From: JAHEDT01 sp963825615
GTDB lineage: Bacteria; Desulfobacterota; Desulfuromonadia; Desulfuromonadales; BM103
DNA: 64,000 bases
NCBI GenBank assembly: GCA_963825615.1
Contig: CAWGTV010000001.1
Location: 434,001 to 498,000, forward strand
Direction: 5' to 3'
Shown here piece by piece: positions 56,429 to 63,637 of this stretch (positions are counted from its first letter, which is position 1; every line of letters starts with the position of its first letter). The notes beneath the pieces are model-generated. The model had not been told where the DNA came from. It did not search any database and worked only from the letters and a program-made list of their open reading frames with translations. The position numbers and the translations under genes were made by a program.

Positions 56429-57232
56429 TCAGCAAGCGCTACAATCACCTCGTAGCTCGCCGGCAACCCGCATCGCGCAGCGATAATTCTCCTCGTAAAT
56501 GTTCATCATGGTGTGCATGACCCGACGCGACGCTAGTCCGCGCGGACGATCCACGGTGGCGTTGCTGGCGCCGATCCCTTTCAGTTGCCGTAGCAGATCC
56601 GGCACATCCACATGGTATACAACTTCCATCCTGCTGAACAGATCGCGGCAGCATAATCCGGCAGCCGCAAGCGCGCTAGAGACTTCAACAAGGGTCGGGA
56701 AGCTCTGGACATGGGAAGAGCGCTGACCGCTGTTTGCGGCAACGGCCTGTCGATGAGAAGCGCGCAGCTCAAAGAGTGTCTGCTCGCCAAAGAGAGCCAT
56801 AGCAAACAGGCCTCCGGGCCTGAGTACCCTGGCAACCTCGGCAAACGCGGCAGGCAGGCAATCGACCCACTGGTAAACCGAACTTGAGACAACCCCGACG
56901 AACGTGTCTGTTGCAAAAGGCAGCGTCCTTGCGTCAGCGTCACAGGCAAACACGTCTGGCAGCCGACTCGCAGCCTCCTGTGTCATGCCGTGGGCAATAT
57001 CCATCACGACTAATTGATGCTTCGTCTCAGCACAGCTGACAGCGGCAGCAAGGGCGCCAGTGCCGGTGCCCACATCCAGCAACATGCCAGGTTCCGAGGT
57101 AAAACCAGGGATTCTGCCGCAAAGGAGATCCACGACTCGCTTTTGTACCGACGCATAGATGTCGTAATCGACAGCATGGCTGGAAAAATTACTACGCATG
57201 CGCTGGCAGTCAATGGCTTTGATCGGCACCAT
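56429..57232 (-). CDS. bioC: Malonyl-ACP O-methyltransferase BioC
   Basis: SAM-dependent methyltransferase (267 residues) that disguises malonyl-ACP so fatty-acid synthesis can make pimeloyl-ACP. FSSHAVDYDIYASVQKRV is the BioC N-terminus; LLDVGTGTGALAAAVS is motif I; GVVSSSVYQWVDCLPAAFAE and VLRPGGLFAMALFGEQTLFEL are the BioC-typical segments. ATG 57232 overlaps the bioH stop by one base (TGATG). Last gene of the biotin operon. Confidence 0.9.
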   Translation of the reverse strand: MVPIKAIDCQRMRSNFSSHAVDYDIYASVQKRVVDLLCGRIPGFTSEPGMLLDVGTGTGALAAAVSCAETKHQLVVMDIAHGMTQEAASRLPDVFACDADARTLPFATDTFVGVVSSSVYQWVDCLPAAFAEVARVLRPGGLFAMALFGEQTLFELRASHRQAVAANSGQRSSHVQSFPTLVEVSSALAAAGLCCRDLFSRMEVVYHVDVPDLLRQLKGIGASNATVDRPRGLASRRVMHTMMNIYEENYRCAMRVAGELRGDCSAC

Positions 57233-58038
57233 CAGCAAAACTTCCGAATCTTTACAACAGCCGCCTGCGGCTGGCTCAGGAAAGGCCCGTGGCCAACGCC
57301 GGCAAATGCTTCGAGATGCCCCCCGGCAAAGGTTTCGGACAGGTATTTCCCTGCAGCAAACGGGGAGATCTGGTCCAACTCTCCGTGCAGCACCATCACC
57401 GGTTGTTTAATCGCCGGAAGGATTTCCCGCTGGTCCTGAACCGCAAGCATATTGAGCAAACCGAGAGCAGCGTCGCGATCAGGCAAGGGACTGCGTTTGA
57501 CGGCAAATGAGCGGATCTTGCGCAGCCTTTCATCGGCAATCTTCTCACCGGCAAACGCCAGGGCGAAAAAATCAGCCAAGGTCGCCTCAAAACGCCGCTC
57601 AAGGTTTCGCGCCAAGGCGCGAACCTGGACTGCTGGCAGGCCGTAGGGCCAGTCATCACTCAGTGTAAATCGGGGGGTGGTGCCGATAAGCACCAGCCGG
57701 TCAACTGCGATTGCCTCCCTGCTGGCCATTTCCATAGCCAGCATCCCACCCAATGACCAGCCAACCAGGGCAGATGGGCCCTCCACAACCGCATCAAGCC
57801 AACCAAGCAGGTCAGCAGAGATGGCGGCGAGATTGTTTTGCATGGCAGGAGAGGAGTGACCATGACCAGGCAGATCTGGAATCAGCAGGCGGAAATCGTC
57901 AGCAAGCAATGCGCCTATCTCGCTGAATACCGCCGCTGACATGGCCCAGCCGTGCAACAGCACGAGAGGTCGTCCAACGCCAGTTTCGTACCAGGTCAGC
58001 ACCCGCCCATCGGGGAGGTTGAAACGGGCGTCCTTCAT
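57232..58038 (-). CDS. bioH: Pimeloyl-ACP methyl ester esterase BioH-like hydrolase
   Basis: Alpha/beta-hydrolase of ~268 residues that removes the methyl group after pimeloyl-ACP is completed. LVLLHGWAMSAAVFSEIG, PDLPGHGHSS, LVGWSLGGMLAMEMA (nucleophile Ser in GWSLGG, the BioH form), HGELDQISPF (Asp) and FAGVGHGPFL (His). ATG 58038 overlaps the bioF stop by 4 bases. Context with bioC makes the assignment firm. Confidence 0.87.
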   Translation of the reverse strand: MKDARFNLPDGRVLTWYETGVGRPLVLLHGWAMSAAVFSEIGALLADDFRLLIPDLPGHGHSSPAMQNNLAAISADLLGWLDAVVEGPSALVGWSLGGMLAMEMASREAIAVDRLVLIGTTPRFTLSDDWPYGLPAVQVRALARNLERRFEATLADFFALAFAGEKIADERLRKIRSFAVKRSPLPDRDAALGLLNMLAVQDQREILPAIKQPVMVLHGELDQISPFAAGKYLSETFAGGHLEAFAGVGHGPFLSQPQAAVVKIRKFC

Positions 58039-59213
58039 GGGACGAACTCCCGATACGCTACAAGGATCTGCTTCGCAGCACACTCCAGATCGCTGGCATC
58101 ATGGCTGGCCATGACCGTCGCGCGCAGACGGCAACGCCCGGGAGCAACCGTGGGTGGTCGGATACCCTGCAAAAAGACCCCGTCTTCGAGCAACCTGGAC
58201 GTTATTTGCATGGTCGGCTCCGGTTTCCTGGTGAGCACCGGGATGATTTGGGTCGAACTGCCGAGCAGATCCATGCCACCGGCCAGGAGCAATTGCGCCA
58301 GGAGGTTACGATTGGACTCCAGCTTGGCACGCAGTTCAATCCCCACTGTGCTGTCGACCAGGTCAAGGGCGGCCATGGCGGCCGCGGGCACCCCTGGCGG
58401 CAAACTGGTGGAGAAGATGAAGGAGCGACTGTGGTTGATCAGCGTATCGATCACGGGCCGCTCAGCGGCAAGATAGGCACCGGCACAACCGAGAGCTTTA
58501 CCGAGCGTCCCCATATGCAGATCAATGCGTGCGAGGCAATCGCAATGCTCACCTGTACCCCGGCCGGTGCTGCCCAGCACCCCGGTCCCGTGTGCATCGT
58601 CAACCATCAAAAGAGCGTCATACTGCTCTTTGAGGTCACAGAGTGCAGCCAGAGGGGCCAGGTCTCCGTCCATGCTGAACACACCGTCGGTGACAACCAG
58701 CCAGCGCCCTTTGCGTTGACCTCGCTCCTGATCCATCAATGCCGCAAGAGCGCTGACATTACAATGGGGATAAACAATGGTCCGTGCACGGGCCAGACGA
58801 CAACCGTCGATAATCGAGGCATGGTTGAGTTCATCGGAAAAGATCACATCATCCGGACCGAACAGACCCTGGATAATCCCGGTATTGGCCGCATACCCTG
58901 AATTGAAGAGTAGAGCAGCTTCGGTTCCCTTGAATGCGGCGATGCGCTCTTCAAGGGCGACGTGAGTCGGCATAGTGCCGGAAACCAGACGGCTGGCGCC
59001 CGAACCGGCCCCAAGCTCCTTGGTCGCAGCAATCATTTTGTCCACCAAGGCGGGATGTCCAGCGATGCCGAGATAATTATTGGAACAGAGCAACAGGACT
59101 TCGCAGCCGTTAACGCGGACTTTCGGCCCCTGGCCTCCCTCAACAAGGCGCAAAGAGCGTAACATCCCACGCTGCTCGAGCTGGTCAAGGTTCCTTTGCC
59201 AGTCATTCATCAT
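58035..59213 (-). CDS. bioF: 8-amino-7-oxononanoate synthase
   Basis: PLP enzyme condensing pimeloyl thioester with alanine. In its 392 residues, LLCSNNYLGIAGHPALV, GSGASRLVSGTMPTHVALEE, VDDAHGTGVLGSTGRG, and the PLP Lys region HMGTLGKALGCAGAYL. ATG 59213 lies 11 bases inside the bioW end (a second ATG at 59210). Intact. Confidence 0.95.
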   Translation of the reverse strand: MMNDWQRNLDQLEQRGMLRSLRLVEGGQGPKVRVNGCEVLLLCSNNYLGIAGHPALVDKMIAATKELGAGSGASRLVSGTMPTHVALEERIAAFKGTEAALLFNSGYAANTGIIQGLFGPDDVIFSDELNHASIIDGCRLARARTIVYPHCNVSALAALMDQERGQRKGRWLVVTDGVFSMDGDLAPLAALCDLKEQYDALLMVDDAHGTGVLGSTGRGTGEHCDCLARIDLHMGTLGKALGCAGAYLAAERPVIDTLINHSRSFIFSTSLPPGVPAAAMAALDLVDSTVGIELRAKLESNRNLLAQLLLAGGMDLLGSSTQIIPVLTRKPEPTMQITSRLLEDGVFLQGIRPPTVAPGRCRLRATVMASHDASDLECAAKQILVAYREFVP

Positions 59214-60012
59214 GGGCCATCCATTTTTCAGGAGGAGAGATCGTACCGGACGCGTTAAACAAAATGGCCTGCCGCTCCAGGTAGTCGACCAGAGCAGCCA
59301 ACGATATATCGGGCTGATTCACAAAGAAGACCCGTCCACCGCGGCGGTCGCCGGCAGGTTTCAAAGCAGAAATTCTCTGGTAACCGAATTGCGGTGCAGC
59401 AACGTATCCGGTGGTGTAATCAGTGGCGTCTGACCAGCAGAGTTCGGCAACAATCCCTGGCGCACGCAGGACCTTGCCGGCCAGGATCAGGGCCTCCTGA
59501 ACGCGGTGATGGTCGAGACCTGCCGCAGCCAGGTTATGCTCAAGGATCGGCCGAAACTCCGGCGCCAGGTCCATGCGCGAGACCCTGACACCGCGGCCCA
59601 AATCCGTCTCCAGGCGTTCACCGGTGGCAGCAACAAGGAGCGCGGCGCCGCGCATCACCGTACCTTCAGGCCCAGCGCCATTGGCCAGTAAGGACACCGC
59701 CCGGGCTGCAACATCGGATGAAACCCCGGCACGTACCAGCAGACAGTGGGCGGCACGGCGCCCTTCTTGCCAATCTTGCACTTCGTAGGTGGTGAGATTC
59801 GGCAGCGCTGCGTAGAGAACCATTTGCGAATCAATCCGCTCCACGCTGCAATATATTTCATCAGCGGGCCCATGTGGGCAGCGCATTGCACGTTGCATCA
59901 AAGCTGCGGTCACTGCACACACATCAACTTCTGTGACCAGCCGTTCTGCTCCGGCAAGGTGTCGACCATGAGAGGATGCCCGCATACGCACAGAATAAAG
60001 AGACGTCTCCAT
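59203..60012 (-). CDS. bioW: 6-carboxyhexanoate-CoA ligase (pimeloyl-CoA synthetase)
   Basis: ATP-dependent enzyme activating free pimelate with CoA. In its ~269 residues, the N-terminus LYSVRMRASSHGRHLAGAER is the BioW signature; RGVRVSRMDLAPEF and the C-terminal GYQRISALKPAGDRRGGRVFFV also match the family. ATG 60012 is preferred over the non-ATG start upstream. First gene of bioW-bioF-bioH-bioC; the promoter overlaps a BirA-type operator and leaves almost no leader. Confidence 0.9.
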   Translation of the reverse strand: METSLYSVRMRASSHGRHLAGAERLVTEVDVCAVTAALMQRAMRCPHGPADEIYCSVERIDSQMVLYAALPNLTTYEVQDWQEGRRAAHCLLVRAGVSSDVAARAVSLLANGAGPEGTVMRGAALLVAATGERLETDLGRGVRVSRMDLAPEFRPILEHNLAAAGLDHHRVQEALILAGKVLRAPGIVAELCWSDATDYTTGYVAAPQFGYQRISALKPAGDRRGGRVFFVNQPDISLAALVDYLERQAILFNASGTISPPEKWMAHDE

Positions 60013-60073
60013 GGTCCACGAAATTAACATTGCCGCCTCGACTTGTCAACCTGTCACAGGCGGTGGTTAACAA
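60013..60073 (-). promoter_or_regulatory. Biotin operon promoter and BirA operator
   Basis: Inverted repeat TTGTCAACC (60043-60051) / GGTTAACAA (60065-60073), 13 bases apart, fits the bacterial BirA box TGTnAAC-N15-GTTnACA. The left half contains, on the minus strand, TTGACA (60049-60044) that acts as -35; after a 17-base spacer comes TAATTT (60026-60021), then 8 bases to the bioW ATG. Bound BirA-biotinyl-AMP would block RNA polymerase. Confidence 0.75.
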
Positions 60074-60146
60074 CGCTTTGCCCTTGGGTTAATCATCTGG
60101 AAATGTTAGGGTTATCTGTACTTAATCAAGTTCACGTCTTTCGGTC

Positions 60147-60944
60147 ATGGCCATGTCACGGACCCTCTTGCACCTGCTCTTCGCACTTTACCTGGCAGCC
60201 ACCGCCGGCTACTTGCTGCATCTGCTATGGCAACGCGCCGTCGTCGCCAAAAGCGCCCTGGCGCTGGTTGCTTTGGGCACGTTGCTACAGACCGGGCTGC
60301 TGGCACATCGTTGGTGGACGGCAGGCTACCTGCCGGTCACAAACCTCTTCGCCACGCTCTTCTTCTTCAGTTGGGCGCTGTCCCTGATCTACCTATACTT
60401 CGAACTGCGCTACCGCATTCACGCCACGGGCCTTTTCGTCATGCTCCTCAACCTTGTGCTGCTGGGTGGTGCCTTGCCGAGGGACACCACTGTTTCGGCA
60501 TTGATTCCGGCGCTAGACACACCGCTGTTCAGCCTGCACATCATCTTTTCCTTTATCGGCTATGCTTTTTTTGCAATGGCCTTTTCGATCGGCGTCCTCT
60601 ATCTCTGCCAGACCCGCCTAAACAGCGGGATGCTGCCGGACCTTCCGACCTTGCGCCGCATCAACGAAGAAGCAGTCTTTCTCGGCTTCGGCCTGTTCAC
60701 TCTGTGCATGATCGCCGGTGGTATCTGGGCCCATATCGCCTGGGGGCACTGGTTCAGCTGGAACATCAAAAGTGTCTGGTCTGTCCTGGTCTGGGTGTTT
60801 TATGCCGGCATGTGCCACGCAAAATTCATCCGCCGCTGGCAAGGCACCGTTTACGCCTGGCTTTCGATCGCAGGGTTCGGCGTGGTGATTTTCACCTATC
60901 TTGGCATCGGTTTGCTGCTGGAAAGCAATCACCCTCTGGAGTAG
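60147..60944 (+). CDS. ccsA: Cytochrome c maturation protein CcsA/ResC (system II)
   Basis: Heme-handling membrane protein of 265 residues with about eight helices. The Trp-rich heme motif is WAHIAWGHWFSWNIKSVWS; the usual Asp of the WWD motif (WxWDxK) is Asn here. Conserved His flank it (LHIIFSFIGYAFFAMAF; CHAKFIRRW). Works with ResB to attach heme to apocytochromes such as the c7, CcoO and CcoP proteins. ATG 60153 is an alternative start. Confidence 0.88.
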   Translation: MAMSRTLLHLLFALYLAATAGYLLHLLWQRAVVAKSALALVALGTLLQTGLLAHRWWTAGYLPVTNLFATLFFFSWALSLIYLYFELRYRIHATGLFVMLLNLVLLGGALPRDTTVSALIPALDTPLFSLHIIFSFIGYAFFAMAFSIGVLYLCQTRLNSGMLPDLPTLRRINEEAVFLGFGLFTLCMIAGGIWAHIAWGHWFSWNIKSVWSVLVWVFYAGMCHAKFIRRWQGTVYAWLSIAGFGVVIFTYLGIGLLLESNHPLE

Positions 60945-60947
60945 CGT

Positions 60948-62024
60948 ATGATCGCTGGCAAGCAAAAGACAAAACCGCTGCTGATGAAACTCTGGGCTCT
61001 GGGCTGTTCACTGAAACTAGCCATTGCGCTTGCCACAGTTGCTACCCTTTTTATCATGGGTGGCTCTCTGGTTATGCACTTCAACCCTCAGGTCTTCGCC
61101 AGTATGGAACAGGAGGTCATGTCCAGATGGTTGCCACAAGCATGGCGGCAGGCACCATTGTTGGTTGCATGGGTTCCTCTTAGCGGGTTGTGCGTGATCC
61201 TCTTCGGAATAAATACTCTCTGTTGCCTCATCGACTGGCTCTTCAAGATCAAGGTTCGCTGGCGCAAGGCCGGCGAATACCTGATCCATGCCGGTTTCAT
61301 CCTGCTTCTCATTGCCTATCTCTGGGGAAGCCTGTGCGGTTTCCGCTCCGGTCCCCATCAAATCTTTCCAGGAGAACGTGTGAGCATCGCCAACATCCCT
61401 GGTTATGCCCTGCAACTAAATGCATTCACGCCGCAGCTCGAACCCTCAGGACGCCCCTTGGACATGATCAACCAAGTTTCCCTCTGGAAGGACGAGCAAC
61501 TGGTGGCAAAAACCGAAATTCGTATCAACCACCCGCTCATCCACGACGGCCTGGTGATCCTGCCTACTTCTTTTGGTCAAGTCTTTGAGGGCATCCGTTT
61601 CCAAATGCTTGGGCGGGGATTCGTCAATCTTGTCTCTGGTTCACGCCTGCCGGTGGAACCGGGGCTTACCTTGGTTATCGACAGGCTCCTGCCTGATGCC
61701 CGCCAGGTCGGTCAGGGCCAAGTCATCCCGGTCGGCGACCAGCTCAACAACCCGGCCATGCAGATATCCCTCTGGAAGGCCAATGAGCAGCTTTGGCAAG
61801 GCTGGTATTTCCTGCGCGCGCCGCTACCCGAAAGATTGCGCTTGGCAGGCATATCGCTGCATCCTGTTGAGCCCCTCTACAAGACCTTCAGCTTGCTGAC
61901 AATCAATCGCGATCCCGGCGACAAGCTGGCCATGGCTGGCGGGCTCTGTATAGCTATTGGCGTCATATGCGCCTTCTTCTCCTTCTACTGGAAAAGAGCC
62001 CGCGGCGACCACCCAGAGTTCTAA
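60948..62024 (+). CDS. resB: Cytochrome c maturation protein ResB (system II)
   Basis: 358 residues: N-terminal TM helices (SLKLAIALATVATLFIMGGS; VLFGINTLCCLIDWLF; EYLIHAGFILLLIAYLWGSL), a periplasmic domain with GYALQLNAFTPQ and GRPLDMINQVSLWKD, and a C-terminal TM (MAGGLCIAIGVICAFFSFYW) with KRAR tail. ResB holds apocytochrome/heme next to CcsA. Begins 3 bases after the ccsA stop, so the two are co-translated. Confidence 0.88.
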   Translation: MIAGKQKTKPLLMKLWALGCSLKLAIALATVATLFIMGGSLVMHFNPQVFASMEQEVMSRWLPQAWRQAPLLVAWVPLSGLCVILFGINTLCCLIDWLFKIKVRWRKAGEYLIHAGFILLLIAYLWGSLCGFRSGPHQIFPGERVSIANIPGYALQLNAFTPQLEPSGRPLDMINQVSLWKDEQLVAKTEIRINHPLIHDGLVILPTSFGQVFEGIRFQMLGRGFVNLVSGSRLPVEPGLTLVIDRLLPDARQVGQGQVIPVGDQLNNPAMQISLWKANEQLWQGWYFLRAPLPERLRLAGISLHPVEPLYKTFSLLTINRDPGDKLAMAGGLCIAIGVICAFFSFYWKRARGDHPEF

Positions 62025-62117
62025 GACTGTTTACTGCTTGTCTCAACCAGTAGCATTCGCTATTATCTAGCGTGTTTACAGACACCCGGACTCTCCGGAT
62101 GAATGCAAAATGACCTT

Positions 62118-62155
62118 TGTCACCAGCTCTTGCAGGGCCGATCAAATTGGTGACA
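62118..62155. promoter_or_regulatory. Inverted repeat TGTCACCA / TGGTGACA
   Basis: Perfect 8-base arms (62118-62125 and 62148-62155) separated by 22 bases, ending about 20 bases before the ATG at 62174. Candidate operator or leader stem; no clear promoter beside it. Confidence 0.3.
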
Positions 62156-62173
62156 GTGTTACACTTTGGGATT

Positions 62174-62548
62174 ATGAAAAAATTTATTCTGATATGCTTG
62201 TATCTCACGGCCCTGCAGGCGGTCTTGTGCCTCCCTGCGGAAGCAAGCGTTACCATCGGTCTGGCTCCAAGCCTAGCTCTCTGCGTCGTCGACCATGGCG
62301 CCCTCGACCGTATTGGTGAAGAGTTGGCAAAGCTTGCCGGAACACCTGTCCGATCCGACGTTTCGATAATGATGCAACTCTGAGCAGCGGGTTATTAGGT
62401 TTTCAAGAGCTCGACGCCGCAGGAGGCAATCCTGGCCCTGGTTGACGGCAAACGAACGATCAAGGACCTCTGCATCGAATCCACCATGATGGATTATGAG
62501 GTGTATCGCTTCCTTTCACCTGATGGAAAGGCCTGCGTACTGACATAG
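62174..62548 (+). pseudogene. Damaged exported gene: substrate-binding-protein start joined to a DUF4388-like end
   Basis: Begins MKKFILICLYLTALQAVLCL, a signal peptide, then VTIGLAPSLALCVVDHGALDRIGEELAKLAGTPV in adjoining stretches, resembling the start of PhnD-like periplasmic binding proteins. After an apparent +2 shift (CC runs at ~62350 and ~62355) the frame reads RRFDNDATLSSGLLGFQEL, then a further shift leads to TPQEAILALVDGKRTIKDL and MMDYEVYRFL, which look like the end of a DUF4388/winged-helix protein. With only ~125 codons it is too short for either family. I read it as a deletion chimera with added sequencing errors. Confidence 0.4.
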
Positions 62549-62579
62549 ACCCCACACCGTTCATTTGGAGGTGCCCGTC

Positions 62580-63578
62580 ATGTTGACCAAGAATCACACC
62601 ATCCTGATTGTTGACGATGTCAGCAAACGTCGATTGCATCTCAAGTCCATGCTCATGGAACGAGAGGACTCTGTCCTTGAGGCTGAAACAGCTGAAGCGG
62701 CCTTGGAATTAATGCACAAACAGCCCACGAGCCTGGTCATTACGGAGACCGAGTTGCCGACCCGCAGCGGCCTTTACCTGCTACAGGAAGTCAAACAGCG
62801 CCACCCGGAAACCGAAGTCATCCTCACGACCCACAACGCCTCGTCATTCAGCCTGTTGCAGGCGTTGCGTCATGGCGCTTTCGATTTTATCGTGCGGCCC
62901 ATCGACACCTCTGAAATCCTCTTCAACGTCATTGATCGGGCTTTTGCCCAGATCGATCTGCGCGAACAGAACCAAACCCTGCTGGCACAATTGGAGCACC
63001 GCAACCAGGAAATGGCACAGTCGTTAAGCATGATGACCTCCCTCAGCCAGGCAATTGAAGCGATCAATTCTGCCATCGAGGTCAGTGACCTGTTGAGCCG
63101 TCTGCTTGATGCCGCGCTGAATTCTCTACACGCCAAACGGGGCATCTTGGCGCTGATTCGCAACAATGGGCACAACCATTTTGGTATAAAGATGAGCCGC
63201 GGCGTCACAGCAAGTTTTATTCAGAAGCATCCAGACAAGCTCCCGGAAGGGCTTCTTCTCGACATCGCCCGCAGCGGCAGTCCGATCATCGTCCCGCGGC
63301 ATCTGCCCGCCTACATGTCTGAACGAGTCACCAGCGATGAGCAATCTCTCGTTGCCGATCCTGGGCTGCTCTCAGTTCCCTTGTACCATCGCGACCGTGC
63401 CATTGGGGTCATGATCCTCTTCGGGCACGCCGACGACACACCCTTCACCAACCAGAACCTGCAGTTTCTGGTACAACTAGCACATCATGCCGCTTTAACC
63501 CTGGAAAAAGCCGGTATCATTCACCAGCTAAAGCGTCAAGGGAAAAGCAAGAGACAAACGCCGCAACAGCAGATATAA
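62580..63578 (+). CDS. Degenerate receiver plus GAF domain protein
   Basis: 332 residues. Receiver (ILIVDDVSKRRLHLKSMLME; DFIVRPIDTSEI) in which the phospho-acceptor position reads VITETELP, Glu in place of Asp, and the conserved Lys is Arg (VRP). A coiled coil (LREQNQTLLAQLEHRNQEMA) leads to a GAF domain (LLSRLLDAALNSLHAKRGIL; LSVPLYHRDRAIGVMILFG). No output or kinase domain. Start ATG 62580 follows TTTGGAGGT. Function unknown; a signal-integrating adaptor is possible. Confidence 0.82.
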   Translation: MLTKNHTILIVDDVSKRRLHLKSMLMEREDSVLEAETAEAALELMHKQPTSLVITETELPTRSGLYLLQEVKQRHPETEVILTTHNASSFSLLQALRHGAFDFIVRPIDTSEILFNVIDRAFAQIDLREQNQTLLAQLEHRNQEMAQSLSMMTSLSQAIEAINSAIEVSDLLSRLLDAALNSLHAKRGILALIRNNGHNHFGIKMSRGVTASFIQKHPDKLPEGLLLDIARSGSPIIVPRHLPAYMSERVTSDEQSLVADPGLLSVPLYHRDRAIGVMILFGHADDTPFTNQNLQFLVQLAHHAALTLEKAGIIHQLKRQGKSKRQTPQQQI

Positions 63579-63589
63579 ACAGGAGGACA

Positions 63590-63632
63590 GAAATAATCCT
63601 GTCCCCCTGTGCCTGCCTCCGAATGGTCCTGT
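63590..63632. repeat. CCTGTCCC/GGGACAGG motif cluster
   Basis: CAGGAGGACAG and CTGTCCCCCTG form an imperfect hairpin around AATAATC, followed by another CCTGTCCC. It may be a degenerate REP-like element or the dxs transcript end (minus-strand reading gives the stem followed by TTTATAT). Confidence 0.3.
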
Positions 63633-63637
63633 CCCGA

